DNA from: Armigeres subalbatus
Lineage: Eukaryota > Arthropoda > Insecta > Diptera > Culicidae
Assembly: GCF_024139115.2 (NCBI RefSeq)
Contig: NC_085141.1
Coordinates: forward strand, 405,297,612-405,361,611
Direction: 5' to 3'
DNA length: 64,000 nucleotides
Part shown: positions 11,820 to 22,540 of the stretch, in pieces
How positions within the stretch are numbered: position 1 is the stretch's first letter
How the letters are laid out: each line of letters opens with the position of its first letter
The notes under the pieces: model-generated
The model's database searches: none
The model's input: the letters and a program-made list of their open reading frames with translations, nothing else
What the model was told of the DNA's origin: nothing
Position numbers and translations under genes: made by a program

Positions 11820-12900
11820 GTGGACCAACATTTGAAAAGGGTTTATATTTTCTTTGACTTTTTGTATCGAAGTAACTTAAAAACAATTGAGTTTATTGAA
11901 AAAACAAATAATTGCTTTGAAAACGGGCAATGCTGCCGAAACGAAACTGAAGTGATATTTAATTGTAATAGTGGAAAAGAAGATGTTGTTTTCAGCAAAA
12001 GTTAACCAATGATCGGTGTAATTTAGAAACCGTTATAAAACCTGATGAATTTGTATCGTATTTTATTGAAAAAATTGATAAACTTATTACTCATGACATT
12101 ATTTGCAAACAGCAATACACTTTTTTGAAAAACAAAAAGAGTACTTTAGGTCAAAGTGAAATACTTGTACTGTTGGATTTCTCTGAAAATTATTCATTCA
12201 TTATCCAAAATGCTGCTCAGGGTTGGAATAATTCCCAGGCAACAACGAAAACGTTAGCTTTATTAATCAGAAGTAATGACCCATGACACAAAAGCTGTTC
12301 ACTTATTCATTGGCTTCGTGGCCGTGCGGTTAGCGACGTCAATCGTCTAGACGCATGTGCTGTGGAGTATGGGTTCGATTCCCGCCCCGGCAAGGAGAAA
12401 ACTTTTCGTAAAGCGAAAAGCTCTCCACTGGTCCACTGGGTGTTGTGTAAATGTCCTGTCCGTTGTCTCATGCTAGATGTTACGTGTTCAGTCTGTGTCT
12501 GGTCGAAGACGGTGATTCTGTCTTTATAATTATAATATTTATTTCACAATTAATTGACTTTTTGAAACAGTCGATCGATTTTACAAAAATTACTTTTGTG
12601 CCTGGTGGAGCTGCAGCACATTATAAAAATAAAAAGAACTTTGCAAGTCTGTGTAATTTCAATTCAAAACATGGCTTAGGAGCAGAATGGCACTTTGTTG
12701 CAACTTTGCTCGGGAAATGCTCTTGTGAAGCTATTGGTGGAACTCTCAAACAAATGGCAAAACGAGCAAGTCTTCCCAAAGATTATGGAAATACTATTAA
12801 AACTCCTCGGAAGTTGTACGAATGGGCAGTTACACAATCAGACACAATCAGAATGAGCAATACTCAACAATGGCATAAGAGTTTGATGAACTTTTCATAA
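11820..12900 (+). pseudogene. Disrupted transposase-like gene
   Basis: Three frames continue one protein: 11820-12005 (starts MDQHLKRVYIFFDFLYRSN, stop), 12008-12286 (contains EILVLLDFSENYSFIIQNAA), and after a SINE insertion about 12541-12900 (contains VPGGAAAHYKNKKNFASLCN and AEWHFVATLLGKC). The last block resembles a protein type common in Hydra and arthropod repeats where a DG-x-A-x-x-YKNK segment and a W-H-F-x-A-T-x-x-GK segment occur together. Here the expected aspartate before the glycine is missing (PGGAA). At least two frameshifts and one SINE break the gene, so it is inactive. Confidence 0.6.
12313..12530 (+). mobile_element. tRNA-derived SINE, second family
   Basis: The head GTGGCCGTGCGGTTAGCGAC carries an A-box-like element and GGGTTCGATTCCCGCCCCGG a B box, in the spacing of a serine/leucine-type tRNA. 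A SINE body of about 150 bp follows. It is a different family from the SINE at 14019. It interrupts the transposase remnant. Target duplication not resolved. Confidence 0.7.
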
Positions 12901-13069
12901 AAGCAAAAACTATAACTGCCACCCAAAAGTTTCATTCTTGGTAAATTGCTCATAATAAAATCCTGGCTAAAAAATATTCCAACTCAGATGAAGACCCAAA
13001 AGTCTTCAAATTGTTCGAGTAAATTTACAAATTAATGAATATTCAAGTAGAAATAAGTATTAAATGTAA

Positions 13070-13331
13070 TCTTATATATAAAAATGAAATGGTCTGTGTT
13101 CGTATCCGCATAACTCGAAAATGGCTGGATGGATTTTTTTCATTTCTTCAGCAGAAACATTCGTTATAGTTTCTGACGGGTTTATATGATATTTCCTATT
13201 GCAAAAGTTACGAGTAAAGTTGAGCAAATCGTGAAAAACTAAAATTGTGATTCCTATGCAAACTTTTCATGGTCAGTTCGGAACGCACATTCTCGCCTAC
13301 TATGCAGGACATCGTCTGCCGGGTCAACTAG
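13070..13331 (+). mobile_element. Nonautonomous Helitron (262 bp)
   Basis: It starts TCTTATATATAAAAATGAAA, ends GCCGGGTCAACTAG and sits between A and T, as Helitrons do. The hairpin GCAGGACATCGTCTGC (about 13303-13318) lies some 10 bases before the CTAG end. No Rep/helicase coding, so it depended on a helper. Confidence 0.8.
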
Positions 13332-13557
13332 TAACAAATAAAATTTAGAAAAAATAAAAAAAATGCTGTTATTATTTTTTGAATGTGCGTTCACCCGAAA
13401 TCCCCCTAATGAAATTATCTACCGAACTTCATCGTTTGGAATCAAAATGTTTATCTGATAAAAAAAATCGACCTCCATTTTTTTTGCTAAACCAATTTTA
13501 ATCTTTACATTCATTGATTTCAGAAACATATATTAAGCTCGTTTAGTGGAATGTATT

Positions 13558-13804
13558 AAACCGTCTAAGACGAATTAAGTACTGTCCATTTAATTCCACC
13601 AGTTAATTTTCGTTATCTTTGCAGATACGTATTTCGACCACAACTGTGTGGTCGTCTTCAGTGTCTTGTACTTGACTCGACTCGAGTCAAGTACAAGACA
13701 CTGAAGACGACCACACAGTTGTGGTCGAAATACGTATCTGCAAAGATAACGAAAATTAACTGGTGGAATTAAATGGACAGTACTTAATTCGTCTTAGACG
13801 GTTT
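13558..13804. repeat. Perfect 247-bp palindrome
   Basis: Arms 13558-13680 and 13682-13804 are 123-nt inverted copies around a single C at 13681. The ends are AAACCGTCTAAGACG and its complement. Each arm contains CAGATACGTATTTCGACC. Half-length relatives occur at 5648, 26427, 60467 and 61436. Confidence 0.85.
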
Positions 13805-14018
13805 GATTCATTGATTTATTATCTTGGTGAACGAAACGCTCTTTTATGTTTCAGATTTTACATTTCAGACAAATTTACAATAGTCCATCAAACATCACAA
13901 TTTTGTAAATCTGGTCAATTGTGTGTAACATTGATATAAGGAATACGCTTTTTTCAAATGTTGATCCACATTATTGATAGATAATGTTAAATTGCTTCCT
14001 AAATAAATTTTTATACGT

Positions 14019-14317
14019 GCCCTCCTTAGCCGTACGGTAAGACGCGCGGCTACAAAGCAAGACCATGCTGAGGGTGGCTGGGTTCGATACCCGGTGCCGG
14101 TCTAAGCAATTTTCGGATTGGAAATTGTCTCGACTTCCCTGGGCATAAAAGTATCATCGTGCTAGCCTCATGACATACGAATGCAAAAATGGTAACCTGG
14201 CTAAGAAACCTCGCAGTTAAAAACTGTGGAAGTGCTTAATGAACACTAAGCTGCGAGGCGGCTCTGTCCCAGTGTGGGGATGTAATGCCAAGAAGAAGAA
14301 GAAGAAGAAGAAGAAGA
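14019..14317 (+). mobile_element. Feilai-like SINE inside the right TIR
   Basis: tRNA-like head (CCGTACGGTAAGACGCGCGG, then GGGTTCGATACCCGGTGCCG), body with CTAAGAAACCTCGCAG and a (GAA)n tail. Comparison with the uninterrupted left TIR (about 11778) shows it is an insertion with ACGT duplicated (14015-14018 and 14318-14321). Confidence 0.85.
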
Positions 14318-15040
14318 ACGTCCAAAATGTGTCGTTGGTTTATGATAGGCTGCTGGACCTATATTTGGCGCTGTAGGCATAAAACACGCTGATAAATTTT
14401 CACTCAATATGGACATGATAAAAGTTTTTGTTAGAAATTTTTTTTTTCCTTAAATATGTCACAGGAACATTATTCCCAGAAAAGTTAGATCATTAAAATA
14501 CCTATTTGCAGAAAAAAATTCATCGATTTCTGAGATGAGGTTTTTTTGTAATATCGATTTTAATTTTTTAAATTATTTTTTTTTTCAGTGTAGAAATCGG
14601 TTTTTTAATTTTTGGATATTTTTCCAAGAAACTTCAGGGAATTTCACGACAGTCCGCCATACAACATTATAGAGTTACATCGATTTTTAAAAAATCAATG
14701 AAAAAATTAGGCCCCCATCAAATGTTACTCTTGACAAATTTAAAAAAAAACTATGTATGCAGAGTGGCTTAGAAATACCATATCTTTATGCCCACCAAGT
14801 TTCATTCGATTCTGAAATGGTGCTGCCAACCGCTGGTCGAGTAGGCGCGAAATTCGTCTTTTGCATTCGTATATCATGAGGAAAGGACCATGATACTTTT
14901 ATACCCTGAGAAGTCGAGACAATTTCCAATCCGAAAATGTCCTAGTCCGCACAAAAATTGAACCCAGCCACCTTCGGCATGGATTTGCTTCAAAGGCCGC
15001 GCATCTTACCGTACGGCTAGAGAAGGCCCCAAATGTAAAG

Positions 15041-16560
15041 GTAAGACAGTTTTAAAATCAGAGAACAAATTTGATGTGTAATGTTACATTCATTGGTCCA
15101 ATTAAACAGTAAAGTATTAACTCGTCTAATGACAAGAGCGCTGATTAATTGGAGTGAGTGATAACATTTCGGTTTTATCTTATCCAGACCATTAAAACCA
15201 AGCTAAGTAAAATGGAGATTATCGTCTCTAACCATTATGAAACCTGCAGCTGCTTACAGCACTGAAAATATAATTTATGACATTTTAATTTGTTTCTTAA
15301 TGTGGAACGCAAAGATTTCTTTTCCATTACCAACTACTGAAAAAATGCATAATGTCTCATAGTTAAGAATCATAATATACAGTACCACCTGGAACAAAAA
15401 CTTTTCAACTCAACTTTTGGGACGGTTTACAACTTTGGCACGCTAACGAAGCAAAAGATTAATTCAAGCATATTTTCTTAAACGGACCTAATTTCGATAC
15501 AGACGATCTGCTTATCACTTTCCCTTGTAAGTAATTTCCAAGTCACATTCGACTTCCGCTTGCATATCCTAGCATCCTAGTTATTATCAAAAAAAGCATC
15601 GCTTCAGATCTGTCAACCTATTCGAAAATAATTCTTGAAATTATATTAGTTTTCTGCAACTTTTTTTTCCTTCTGCCAAACGTCGTAGTCGCGTTCCACT
15701 CAGGTACATACATGGGGACAAGTTAATTTATGACTTGCAAAAGTGTATTTTAGCATCTTTTTGCTTAATCCTGCAATGACTGTAGGAAAGTTATCCGACG
15801 GACGACAACGAGGAGGTTGACGTTGTGCTTTTTGAAAAATATATATAAAAAAAACTATACGATGAGATTGACCTTCACCGTACGATTCGGACTAATCTAG
15901 AAAACGGGAAAACTTCATTCGAACGTAAACATCATTAGAAGATTAGGATGTTTGCTCGATGCGCGTGCTGGATGAAAGAACATCAAATTCAACGGCATCT
16001 GGAAGCTGGAAAGCTGGGGACAAAGGCGAGGGTGACGGCTTGGAAGTCTCGATTTCTTAGCAGTCCAGATTGCATGGGATAGATACGTCGAACACGGGTA
16101 AGAATGGTTCTGTAGAGCAAGTTCGCTAATTTGGAAAGTTTTTAACATTGTCAGGTGGATTTCCGAATGGACTTCATTACCAAAAGTGACAATAATTAGT
16201 AGAGAAAGTTTTCATAGACTCAATATATTCTAAAGCAAAGTATCGCTATAGTGTTTCTCAGATAGTTGTTTATATTTAAGAGAGGTAATAAAATGAATGT
16301 GATCCTAAAAAAACAAAACAATCTGCTTGGCGAGAAATTCAGGAAATCGTCTAGTTGAGGACGCCTTTATTATCCGGCAACAATATTTCCCTCGATGAAT
16401 TTGTTTTGCGAATATAAATTTATTCTATCGAATGGTACGTTTTATCAATATTATATGAAAAGCGGCGTAACATGGCAATTGAGTGTTAAGCCTGTTTCCC
16501 AATGAATAGGAGCATCAAGAAATTATTCAACAACGCACTGCACCGGTTTGAAAATGCTTC
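15041..16560. other. No gene recognised
   Basis: AT-rich DNA without repeats I recognise. The 77-codon minus-strand frame at 15915-16148 has no known motif and is not convincing as a gene. Confidence 0.35.
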
Positions 16561-17400
16561 GTTTATTTATTTGGCTGGTACACACTATTCTAGACTACAA
16601 TTGGCACAAACATACATTCGCCAAAAGACCGGAAACGAGACCTCTTCCAGCTGTCGTTTCCCACATTGACTAATTGAGCCCCTATTCGTTATACACACTG
16701 TCGCAGTTCTTGTTGTTTCGTCGGCTAGCCGTCTGCCGAAAATTCACGTATGTCCTTTACTCGTCACGCTCGTTTGCAATGTAACTTACTTCCCAGGGTC
16801 CCCTCCCGTACTTGAACCCCAGAAAGTGCAAGTGAGGCCGCTCGTTAAACTAATTAATATTCATGATGTAAAATGGCTTCCGAACGAACCATTGTGAAGC
16901 CCATCACCACCACCATCACCGGTCGGACGTTTGAATTCGATGCATCATCTCATCCGTACCGTCTGTGTGTACTCATCATCATCATCAGCATCATCGTGGT
17001 CAGCAGCAGCGCATTGGTCTCAGTCAGTGTCAGCCGTCACCGGATCCGAAAAAGGGTGTCCTTCCGACTCAGGGCTTTTTTTATTGCCATTCGCTTCATG
17101 TCTTCATGTCCCCGGCAATTCCACGCCGATGATGACCATTGACGAGACGAGACACACGAAATCAAAGCCTTCAACAGATTCGACCATTCTCGTCTCACCC
17201 CATCGCATCGCGGCTCGGACTCCTGCTGCAAGCAGCATATGGACACAAACTGTTCGGCGCATCGCCGGGTTCCGGCTGCAGGATTGAATTTTATTGGATT
17301 GGAAATAACTTGATTAACTTAATTGAATTGAAATCGATAGACGGTTATTTTATTAAGCACTCTTCGCACTCGTGATCATGTTTGGCTTTTTGTTCTGATC
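16561..17400. other. Higher-GC single-copy-looking segment
   Basis: This stretch has less A/T than its surroundings and short CAC/ATC triplet runs (about 16898-17010). Overlapping 60-118-codon frames exist on both strands but none shows a domain or splice-supported gene. It may be unique, perhaps regulatory, host DNA; this is inference only. Confidence 0.3.
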
Positions 17401-18230
17401 CATCATCAACGTTGTGGCCATCATCGAAGTCTGGCTCATCCTGGGTGATTCACAGATATGTTGCGCTGTACAGTACCGTTCAAAAACCTTTATGTTTATC
17501 GATATTTATGGGAAATTGTGATTTGAACCCTGCTGCAGGACATTTCAGCGGAAAAAACATTAAACTTTCCATTTTGACGAAACATACAAAGTTGCATCAG
17601 GTTTCGTCCAACACTGTACATTTATTTTTTGTCGTCCATCAAGGATAACGCGAGATGAAAGGGTTTGGAGCTGAATTCCGTGATTTTTCGGTTGATTGCC
17701 GTGTGTGCATTGCATTTATGTAGTCGGGATCATCTGGGCATGTATGCAGAATTGAACCACTGAGAATGGTTTGACGCAGGAGAAGCAGACAGTCAGATAT
17801 GCGATAAATGACGTCTGTAAAGTTCGGTCCTTGATGGACCAAGGGTTTAATTGCTAGGACATGACTTTTTCGACAGACTGTAGGATTTATAGCTGGGCAA
17901 TAAAAGTGCATGCTATTTTCCGCTGAATCCACATGGTTTTTTTATGTGGAGATTACAATAGGCTCTATCAATAAAGGCTAGGAACGAAAAAATCATGCTT
18001 GAAAATCATTTCAAAAGTTATGCAATGTGACAGTACAAGATGACACACATTTTTAATATGTGAATTAAAAAATCGATCAAAAATGTTGAAAATTTTCAGT
18101 GCGATTATAAAATAGGTTCGATATTGCTCACACGTTTTGCTTAAATGTAGTTTTAGTCATGTCCATAAGCGATTTGTTTGAATTCTTCCAAAAGTTTGAA
18201 TTGAGGGGGGAGGGGGTCGGTTTGGAACGT
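17401..18230. other. No gene recognised
   Basis: Mixed AT-rich DNA. The frames at 17382-17648 and 17639-17932 lack recognisable motifs. A G-rich run (GAGGGGGGAGGGGG) lies near 18205. Confidence 0.3.
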
Positions 18231-18239
18231 GGTTATTCG

Positions 18240-18628
18240 TCAACTAAAAACCCAACTTAATTCACCAAGTGGTGATACTGCCTTTCTCGCATTTAGCCAT
18301 GACACCAACCTTATATGGCGCTTGTATAGTTCGATTCCATTTTCTTAATATCTTTTGAACGCAATGGCCGATCCTTAACGAATACAATAGTCAACAAGCC
18401 TTTGTCCCCTGTCGAATGCAACTTGTTGCGAGAAAATCGGTTAAGAATTACTATATGAAAAAGTGGCTAATGTTTTTCGGTTTTCGTGTGCACACATACA
18501 CACGGACAAGCAGACATTTGTTCAGTTATTTAAATGAGTTGAGTCGATTGATATATAACATCATGGGTCTCCGTGACTTTCATAAAAAGTTCGATTTTGG
18601 AGGGAAATGATAGCCTTTCGGTACAACT
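18240..18628 (+). repeat. Mosquito interspersed repeat (CGCAATGGCCGATCC type)
   Basis: It contains TTTGAACGCAATGGCCGATC, GTCGATTGATATATAACATC and CCTTTCGGTACAACTTTGTT in the same order as 58020-58330. The LINE fragment at 18629 truncates it in GTACAACTTTGTT, so the LINE probably inserted into it. Confidence 0.6.
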
Positions 18629-19260
18629 TTGTTCCATCAGCCTTCGTACAGGGTTATCCAAGCTATTCATCACCGGTTACTTCAGTCTGCCGAGAATCTT
18701 AACATCTTGCTCAAGGAACAGTTTGGTTTCCGACGATTTGCTGTCTACAAGCGAATCATCCTCCTCGTGATCGAATATGGCATGCCGGTCTGGGAGAACT
18801 GCGCAAAAACTCATCATCTGAAAATCCAAAGAGTTCAAAACAAGTTCCTGAGGATGATCATGATCACCCCTCACAGGACACGAACTTCTGAGGTCCATCG
18901 TCTGGCAGGTATTAAAACTCTACACGAGCGTTTTGGTGAGTGTAAGGAAACGTTTAGGGTTCGTTGCTTACAATCGGACCAGGCAGGTCGCCCTAATGGT
19001 CTTAGGGCGCTAGTTTCAATTTAAATTTTCAAATTATTATTGTAAATAGTAGTGTACATAGTAGTTAGGTTATCAAATTTTCTAAATTAATCAATGCCTA
19101 ATTAAGGCTATTTTGATACATTAGAAAAACTTTATAAACTACATTTAAATCCTACCCATTGCTGTTGAACTAAATCAAAGATGAAGGTCCAAGTGACAAA
19201 ACACTTGAAATGTTAAAAATTATGCAACAAACGAAAATAAAAAAACAAACGAATTAAAAA
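18629..19260 (+). pseudogene. Jockey-clade LINE, 3' end
   Basis: The frame 18629-19024 encodes the C-terminal region of a Jockey/Juan-like ORF2: IEYGMPVWENCAKTHHLKIQ, RVQNKFLRMIMITPHRTRT, then the typical terminal L-R-x-L-V (LRALV). An untranslated A/T-rich 3' region ends in A runs near 19255. It is 5' truncated and lacks the catalytic domains. Confidence 0.7.
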
Positions 19261-19261
19261 A

Positions 19262-20060
19262 ACGCCGCTGATTCAGTGATTGGGAGCCGTGACGGACGGT
19301 CACACTTGTGGTTGGCTTTCCCACACACGGTAGTGGCAATTGGTCGGACGGACCCCTTTCGGAGAAAAAGGTATAAAAGCGAAGGTGCTTCGCACCACGG
19401 CTCATTCTGTAATCGGACGTCGTGACGGACGGTCACACTCTTGGGTTGGCTTCCCCACATACGGTAGCGGCAGTAGGTCGGACGGACCCTTCCCCTTTCG
19501 GAGGAAAAGGAATAAAAGCTCTGTTTGGAGGAAAAGGTACGGCTGACTTTTTAATTGGAGCCTTCTCCCCTTTAGAGGAAAAGTTAATTGCACCACGGCT
19601 CCCCGTTTGGAGGAAAGGTTCGGCTGATTCTCAAATTGAACATCGTGACGGACGGTCACGGATGTGACGGGACGGGTTGACAGTAGGTCGGACGAGCCTA
19701 CTCTCTCACTAATAGGTCGGACGGGCCTATTCTCTTTCTAGTAGGTCGGGTGGGCCTTCTATTCCTAATAGGTCGGACGGGCCTACCCTCTCCACCGTAG
19801 GTAGGACGGGCATACTCTCTATATTATCATGGAAGACAGGTCACAGCGGAATGCTTTACCGCCGCGACCACCAACGGCAACCGAAGATTTCGACACCGGC
19901 CACTTCCTTCTGTCAAGCCAAGAAGCAGCTGAGCGCTGAAGTAGTGTTGGGTTGCGGGGTGATTCCCTCGCGGAAGATTTGTGCACATGTATGCTGGCAA
20001 TGCCGCTGGCAGCTTCCCCCGCAGAAGCTAGTGAAACTTAGACAGCCGACCACCACCTTT
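19262..20060 (+). mobile_element. LINE 5' region with repeated leader units and ORF1 start
   Basis: Two leader units (about 19270-19420 and 19421-19550) share GTGACGGACGGTCACAC and GGTCGGACGGACCC. Then come about five ~30-bp units of AGGTCGGACGGGCCTACTCT type (19683-19815). ATG at 19830 opens MEDRSQRNALPPRPPTATED and stops after about 37 codons. The pattern fits repeated promoter monomers before an ORF1 of a non-LTR element; family not certain. Confidence 0.5.
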
Positions 20061-20359
20061 CTCCTCCATCACCTTTTCTGAACCCCGTAAGCCTTCTTCT
20101 CCACCACATTGGACGTACCCTTCCAGTGTTTATGAACCCTAGGGATGAGCATGGCGATTTGATGGTTCTGTGCCTCCAAGAAGTCAACGAGAAATCCCTC
20201 CTCTCTACATCCTTCATAAAATTCTGTCCATCGTTTCAAAGGTGAAGATATCGATTCAGCCTTTCTCGAACCAACATAATTCGTACCAATTTGGTAACTG
20301 CAGCGCAAATGTGACTAAATTTGTATATAGGTAACAAAAACTGCTGTACCACAGACGTT
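20061..20359. other. Unassigned, minus-strand open frame
   Basis: The minus frame 20069-20308 (79 codons; contains WTEFYEGCREEGFLVDFLEA) looks composition-wise protein-like but I do not recognise it. It could be a retroelement gag or host exon relic. No splice or start context supports a gene. Confidence 0.25.
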
Positions 20360-20811
20360 CTGGTTCCCAAAGATGGAATCTTTTTAGGCTTCAGAATCCC
20401 AAAAGGATACCCTTAATACGGAAACAGAAAAAAATCCATTAAGAAGTCCATATGGCTCCACTCGGATTTGCAAATGAATCCCTATCGAAAGTCCAACATG
20501 GTTCAAATTAAAAAAAATGTTTTGGAAGCGTAAAAGAATTTCGTTCAAAGACATAATAGAATTTCTTCCAGAATCCCAAATAATTTCGTTCGGAAACCCA
20601 GTGAAAGGATTTCTTTTGGTTTTACGAACCTTTTTTTAAGTTTTCTGTACGGAGTTCTCTTTCGAAAAGAACTCTTCTGGGCTTTCAAATCGCTTCTTTT
20701 TGCTCTTCCAAACAAAACCCTTTTAAGGCTTCGGTAGGAAATACCATAAGTATTCTAATCAGAATCGCTTGTCCAGAAACAGAAAAAGATTCCATTCAGA
20801 ACCCAAGTAAC
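20360..20811. repeat. Degenerate CCCAAAAGGAT repeat, copy A
   Basis: Diverged short units around TTCGGAANCCCAAAAGGA. It aligns closely with 26640-27095, including CCATTAAGAAGTCCA and AATGTTTTGGAAGCGTAAAA. It is cut at 20811 by a CCCAAGTAACA terminus. Confidence 0.7.
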
Positions 20812-21369
20812 AATTTTCATGCTTGTTAGATTTATTTAACTATTATAGCGGATTTATGACAGCAGTCACCATGACTAGTTGCTCAGATTTATTGGCGATC
20901 TTATTGCTATCAATATACCTCTAATAAATCTGCTCTAAAAGCTTCAAACGTCAAATGCCGACTGGTCTTGTTAGCAGCTCTACGGTTGTAACGAAGAGCA
21001 TAATAAGTCCAATTTTCGAAGCTTGATCAAAGCCATAATTTTGGGTCGTAATGTGGTCAAATAAATTACCCCAATAAGAATATTTACATTGCAAAGGGTT
21101 TACAATAAGAGCAACATTTTTCTGATCGAAATATATGCTGGCCATATTGGAAATGGAGAACTGTCTTCAAGTCAGTGAAATTTATCACTGGAAAAAAAAA
21201 CTTGAAAAAGTATTACTTTGTAGTCATCCTCATCATGATTTTCATCAGCACTTTAGTTTGTTATTATTTGTTTGCAAGATTTTGTTTCTCTTTTTTCAAA
21301 GCAACATTTTTGACAGCTGCCGCAGCCAAATTCCCTTTTTTGCGGGCGACTTGAAACGGGTTTTTATAT
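20811..21369. other. CCCAAGTAACA-ended insertion and unassigned DNA
   Basis: CCCAAGTAACA at 20811 is the same terminus as in the candidate element 6244-9492. I could not fix its other end. Nothing coding recognised up to 21369. Confidence 0.35.
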
Positions 21370-21845
21370 AGGGGAGAACGGTCCAAAATGCACCCCTGGG
21401 GCAACTGCTGCAGGCTCGCTGCGTTTGTGTCCAGTTGGTAAGGGCATATCGTCCTGCCTACACTGGGGCGTTTTGGCCAGTGAAACATGTTTTCGAAAAT
21501 CGTTACATTTTTGAAGATGGAAGCAATTTTATATCATATTAACCACTGAGAATAGTTATTTTGTAGCCCAACTGAGTGTTCCCGTGCAAGTTTTGCGGAC
21601 AGTATGCCAGAATCGCTCCAGAATGTTGGGGTAACAAACATAAAAAGTTACATCAAACCTGTAACTTGTTGTGTTTTGCTATTATTTTCACTATGTAATA
21701 CAAAATACTTCCACATTCACATTGTATGATGGGTTAACAAATACCTATAGGTACCAACTGATTTTGACCCTTAATTAGTTATAGTTTTCTAGAAATCAAA
21801 GGGGGCGTTTTGGCCAGGTAAGGCGCATTATACCGTCTTACCCTA
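21370..21845. mobile_element. MITE with TAGGG-ACGGT ends
   Basis: The left terminus TAGGGGAGAACGGTCCAAAA and the right terminus (reverse complement TAGGGTAAGACGGTATAATG) are imperfect inverted repeats. Both are followed by G/C-rich GCACC or GCGCC and a GTTTTGGCCAG motif inside. No coding sequence. The right end abuts the truncated MITE beginning at 21845. Confidence 0.55.
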
Positions 21846-22330
21846 CGTAACGCAAAAATTGGAAATTTTCAACTTCCCTTCTTCCCTCTTATTTCCCCCT
21901 TTTAATGAAGCGTCAAACAGATTAGTATAGATTGTCACACTTCTCGGGTAGAAACCGTGATATTGATAACAAAACATGATATTAACTTGTTTGAAATAAG
22001 AGTAAAAATAACAAGCGATAATAACAAATATTTGCACCGAAATATCTTAAAAATATCTGGTTTTGCTATCAACAAGTTCTTGTTAATGGCAAAACCTTAT
22101 ATTTTTATGATATTTCGGTGCAAATGTTTGTTACTTTCTATTGTCATTTTTACTCTTATTCCAAACAAGTTAATATCATGTTTTGTTATCAATATCACGC
22201 TTTACTGTTAATGAGCCATTTTCGTCTACCCGGGTTCGGACAACCCCCCTCTAAGCGTTACGTATTTTATGGACGCTCCGCTTAGAATTCCCAAATGATA
22301 CCGTTTGGAAAACTTATAGAATTGCCACTG
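21843..22330. mobile_element. TACGTAACGC MITE copy, carrying a second MITE
   Basis: The outer parts (21845-21943 and 22235-22330) match 27570-27740 almost base for base. Between them lies 21944-22234, absent from the other copy. The outer MITE has GTAACGCAAAAATTGG at one end and TAAGCGTTACGTATTTTATG at the other. Confidence 0.7.
21944..22234. mobile_element. Long-TIR MITE, 291 bp, with empty-site proof
   Basis: Ends CGGGTAGA/TCTACCCG. Arms of more than 100 nt (from GTGATATTGATAACAAAAC to TTGCACCGAAATAT) are near-perfect inverted repeats. The matching empty site at 27652 reads CACACTTCGGACAA, so TTC is duplicated (21941-21943, 22235-22237). Noncoding. Confidence 0.85.
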
Positions 22331-22538
22331 CACTGTTAGATGACTTTACCCATTAATGGGTACTATGTTATTATTGATATTATTCCCACCGTGAAAAATT
22401 CACCATTTTCTTTAAAAGCGCCGCTACTCATTAAAATGGGTAGTGGCACTTTTTCAAGAAAATGGGTGAATTTTTCACGGTGGGAATAATATCAACAATA
22501 ACATAGTACCCATTAATGGGTAAAGTCATCTAACCGTG
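22331..22538. mobile_element. Palindromic MITE, 208 bp, with empty-site proof
   Basis: Ends CACTGTTAGATGACTTTACC and its near-complement. The arms include ATTATTCCCACCGTGAAAAA. The copy-B empty site near 27745 reads GCCACTGGAGCAG, giving a 2-bp TG duplication. Noncoding. Confidence 0.8.
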
Positions 22539-22540
22539 TG

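Larger units (their letters stand above)
11214..14858. mobile_element. DNA transposon with ~600-bp inverted ends and broken transposase
   Basis: Left arm about 11214-11840 and right arm about 13958-14858 are inverted copies starting GACGAATTTCGCGCC; the right arm is interrupted by a SINE at 14019-14317. It inserted in a SINE at a T run (about TTTT duplicated, roughly 4 bp). Inside are transposase remnants at 11820-12900 plus later insertions (SINE 12313-12530, Helitron 13070-13331, palindrome 13558-13804). Superfamily is uncertain; a 4-bp duplication would fit Sola-type elements but I cannot verify the transposase relationship. Confidence 0.8.
11080..15030 (-). mobile_element. tRNA-derived SINE (Feilai-like), split by a 3.6-kb transposon
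   Basis: The tRNA-like head (CCGTACGGTAAGATGCGCGG, then GGTGGCTGGGTTC) lies at 15030-14859 and the tail with GAAGAAGAA at 11213-11080, both on the minus strand. The outer flanks are identical, AAATGTAAAG at 11070-11079 and 15031-15040, a 10-bp target duplication, so both parts are one SINE of about 306 bp. The break is within a T run, where the TIR element 11214-14858 inserted. Confidence 0.85.

Noticed and set aside
16873..17287. Overlapping open frames of 69-118 codons on both strands
   Set aside because: They result from higher local GC content and triplet runs; no recognisable domain or splice structure supports a gene.
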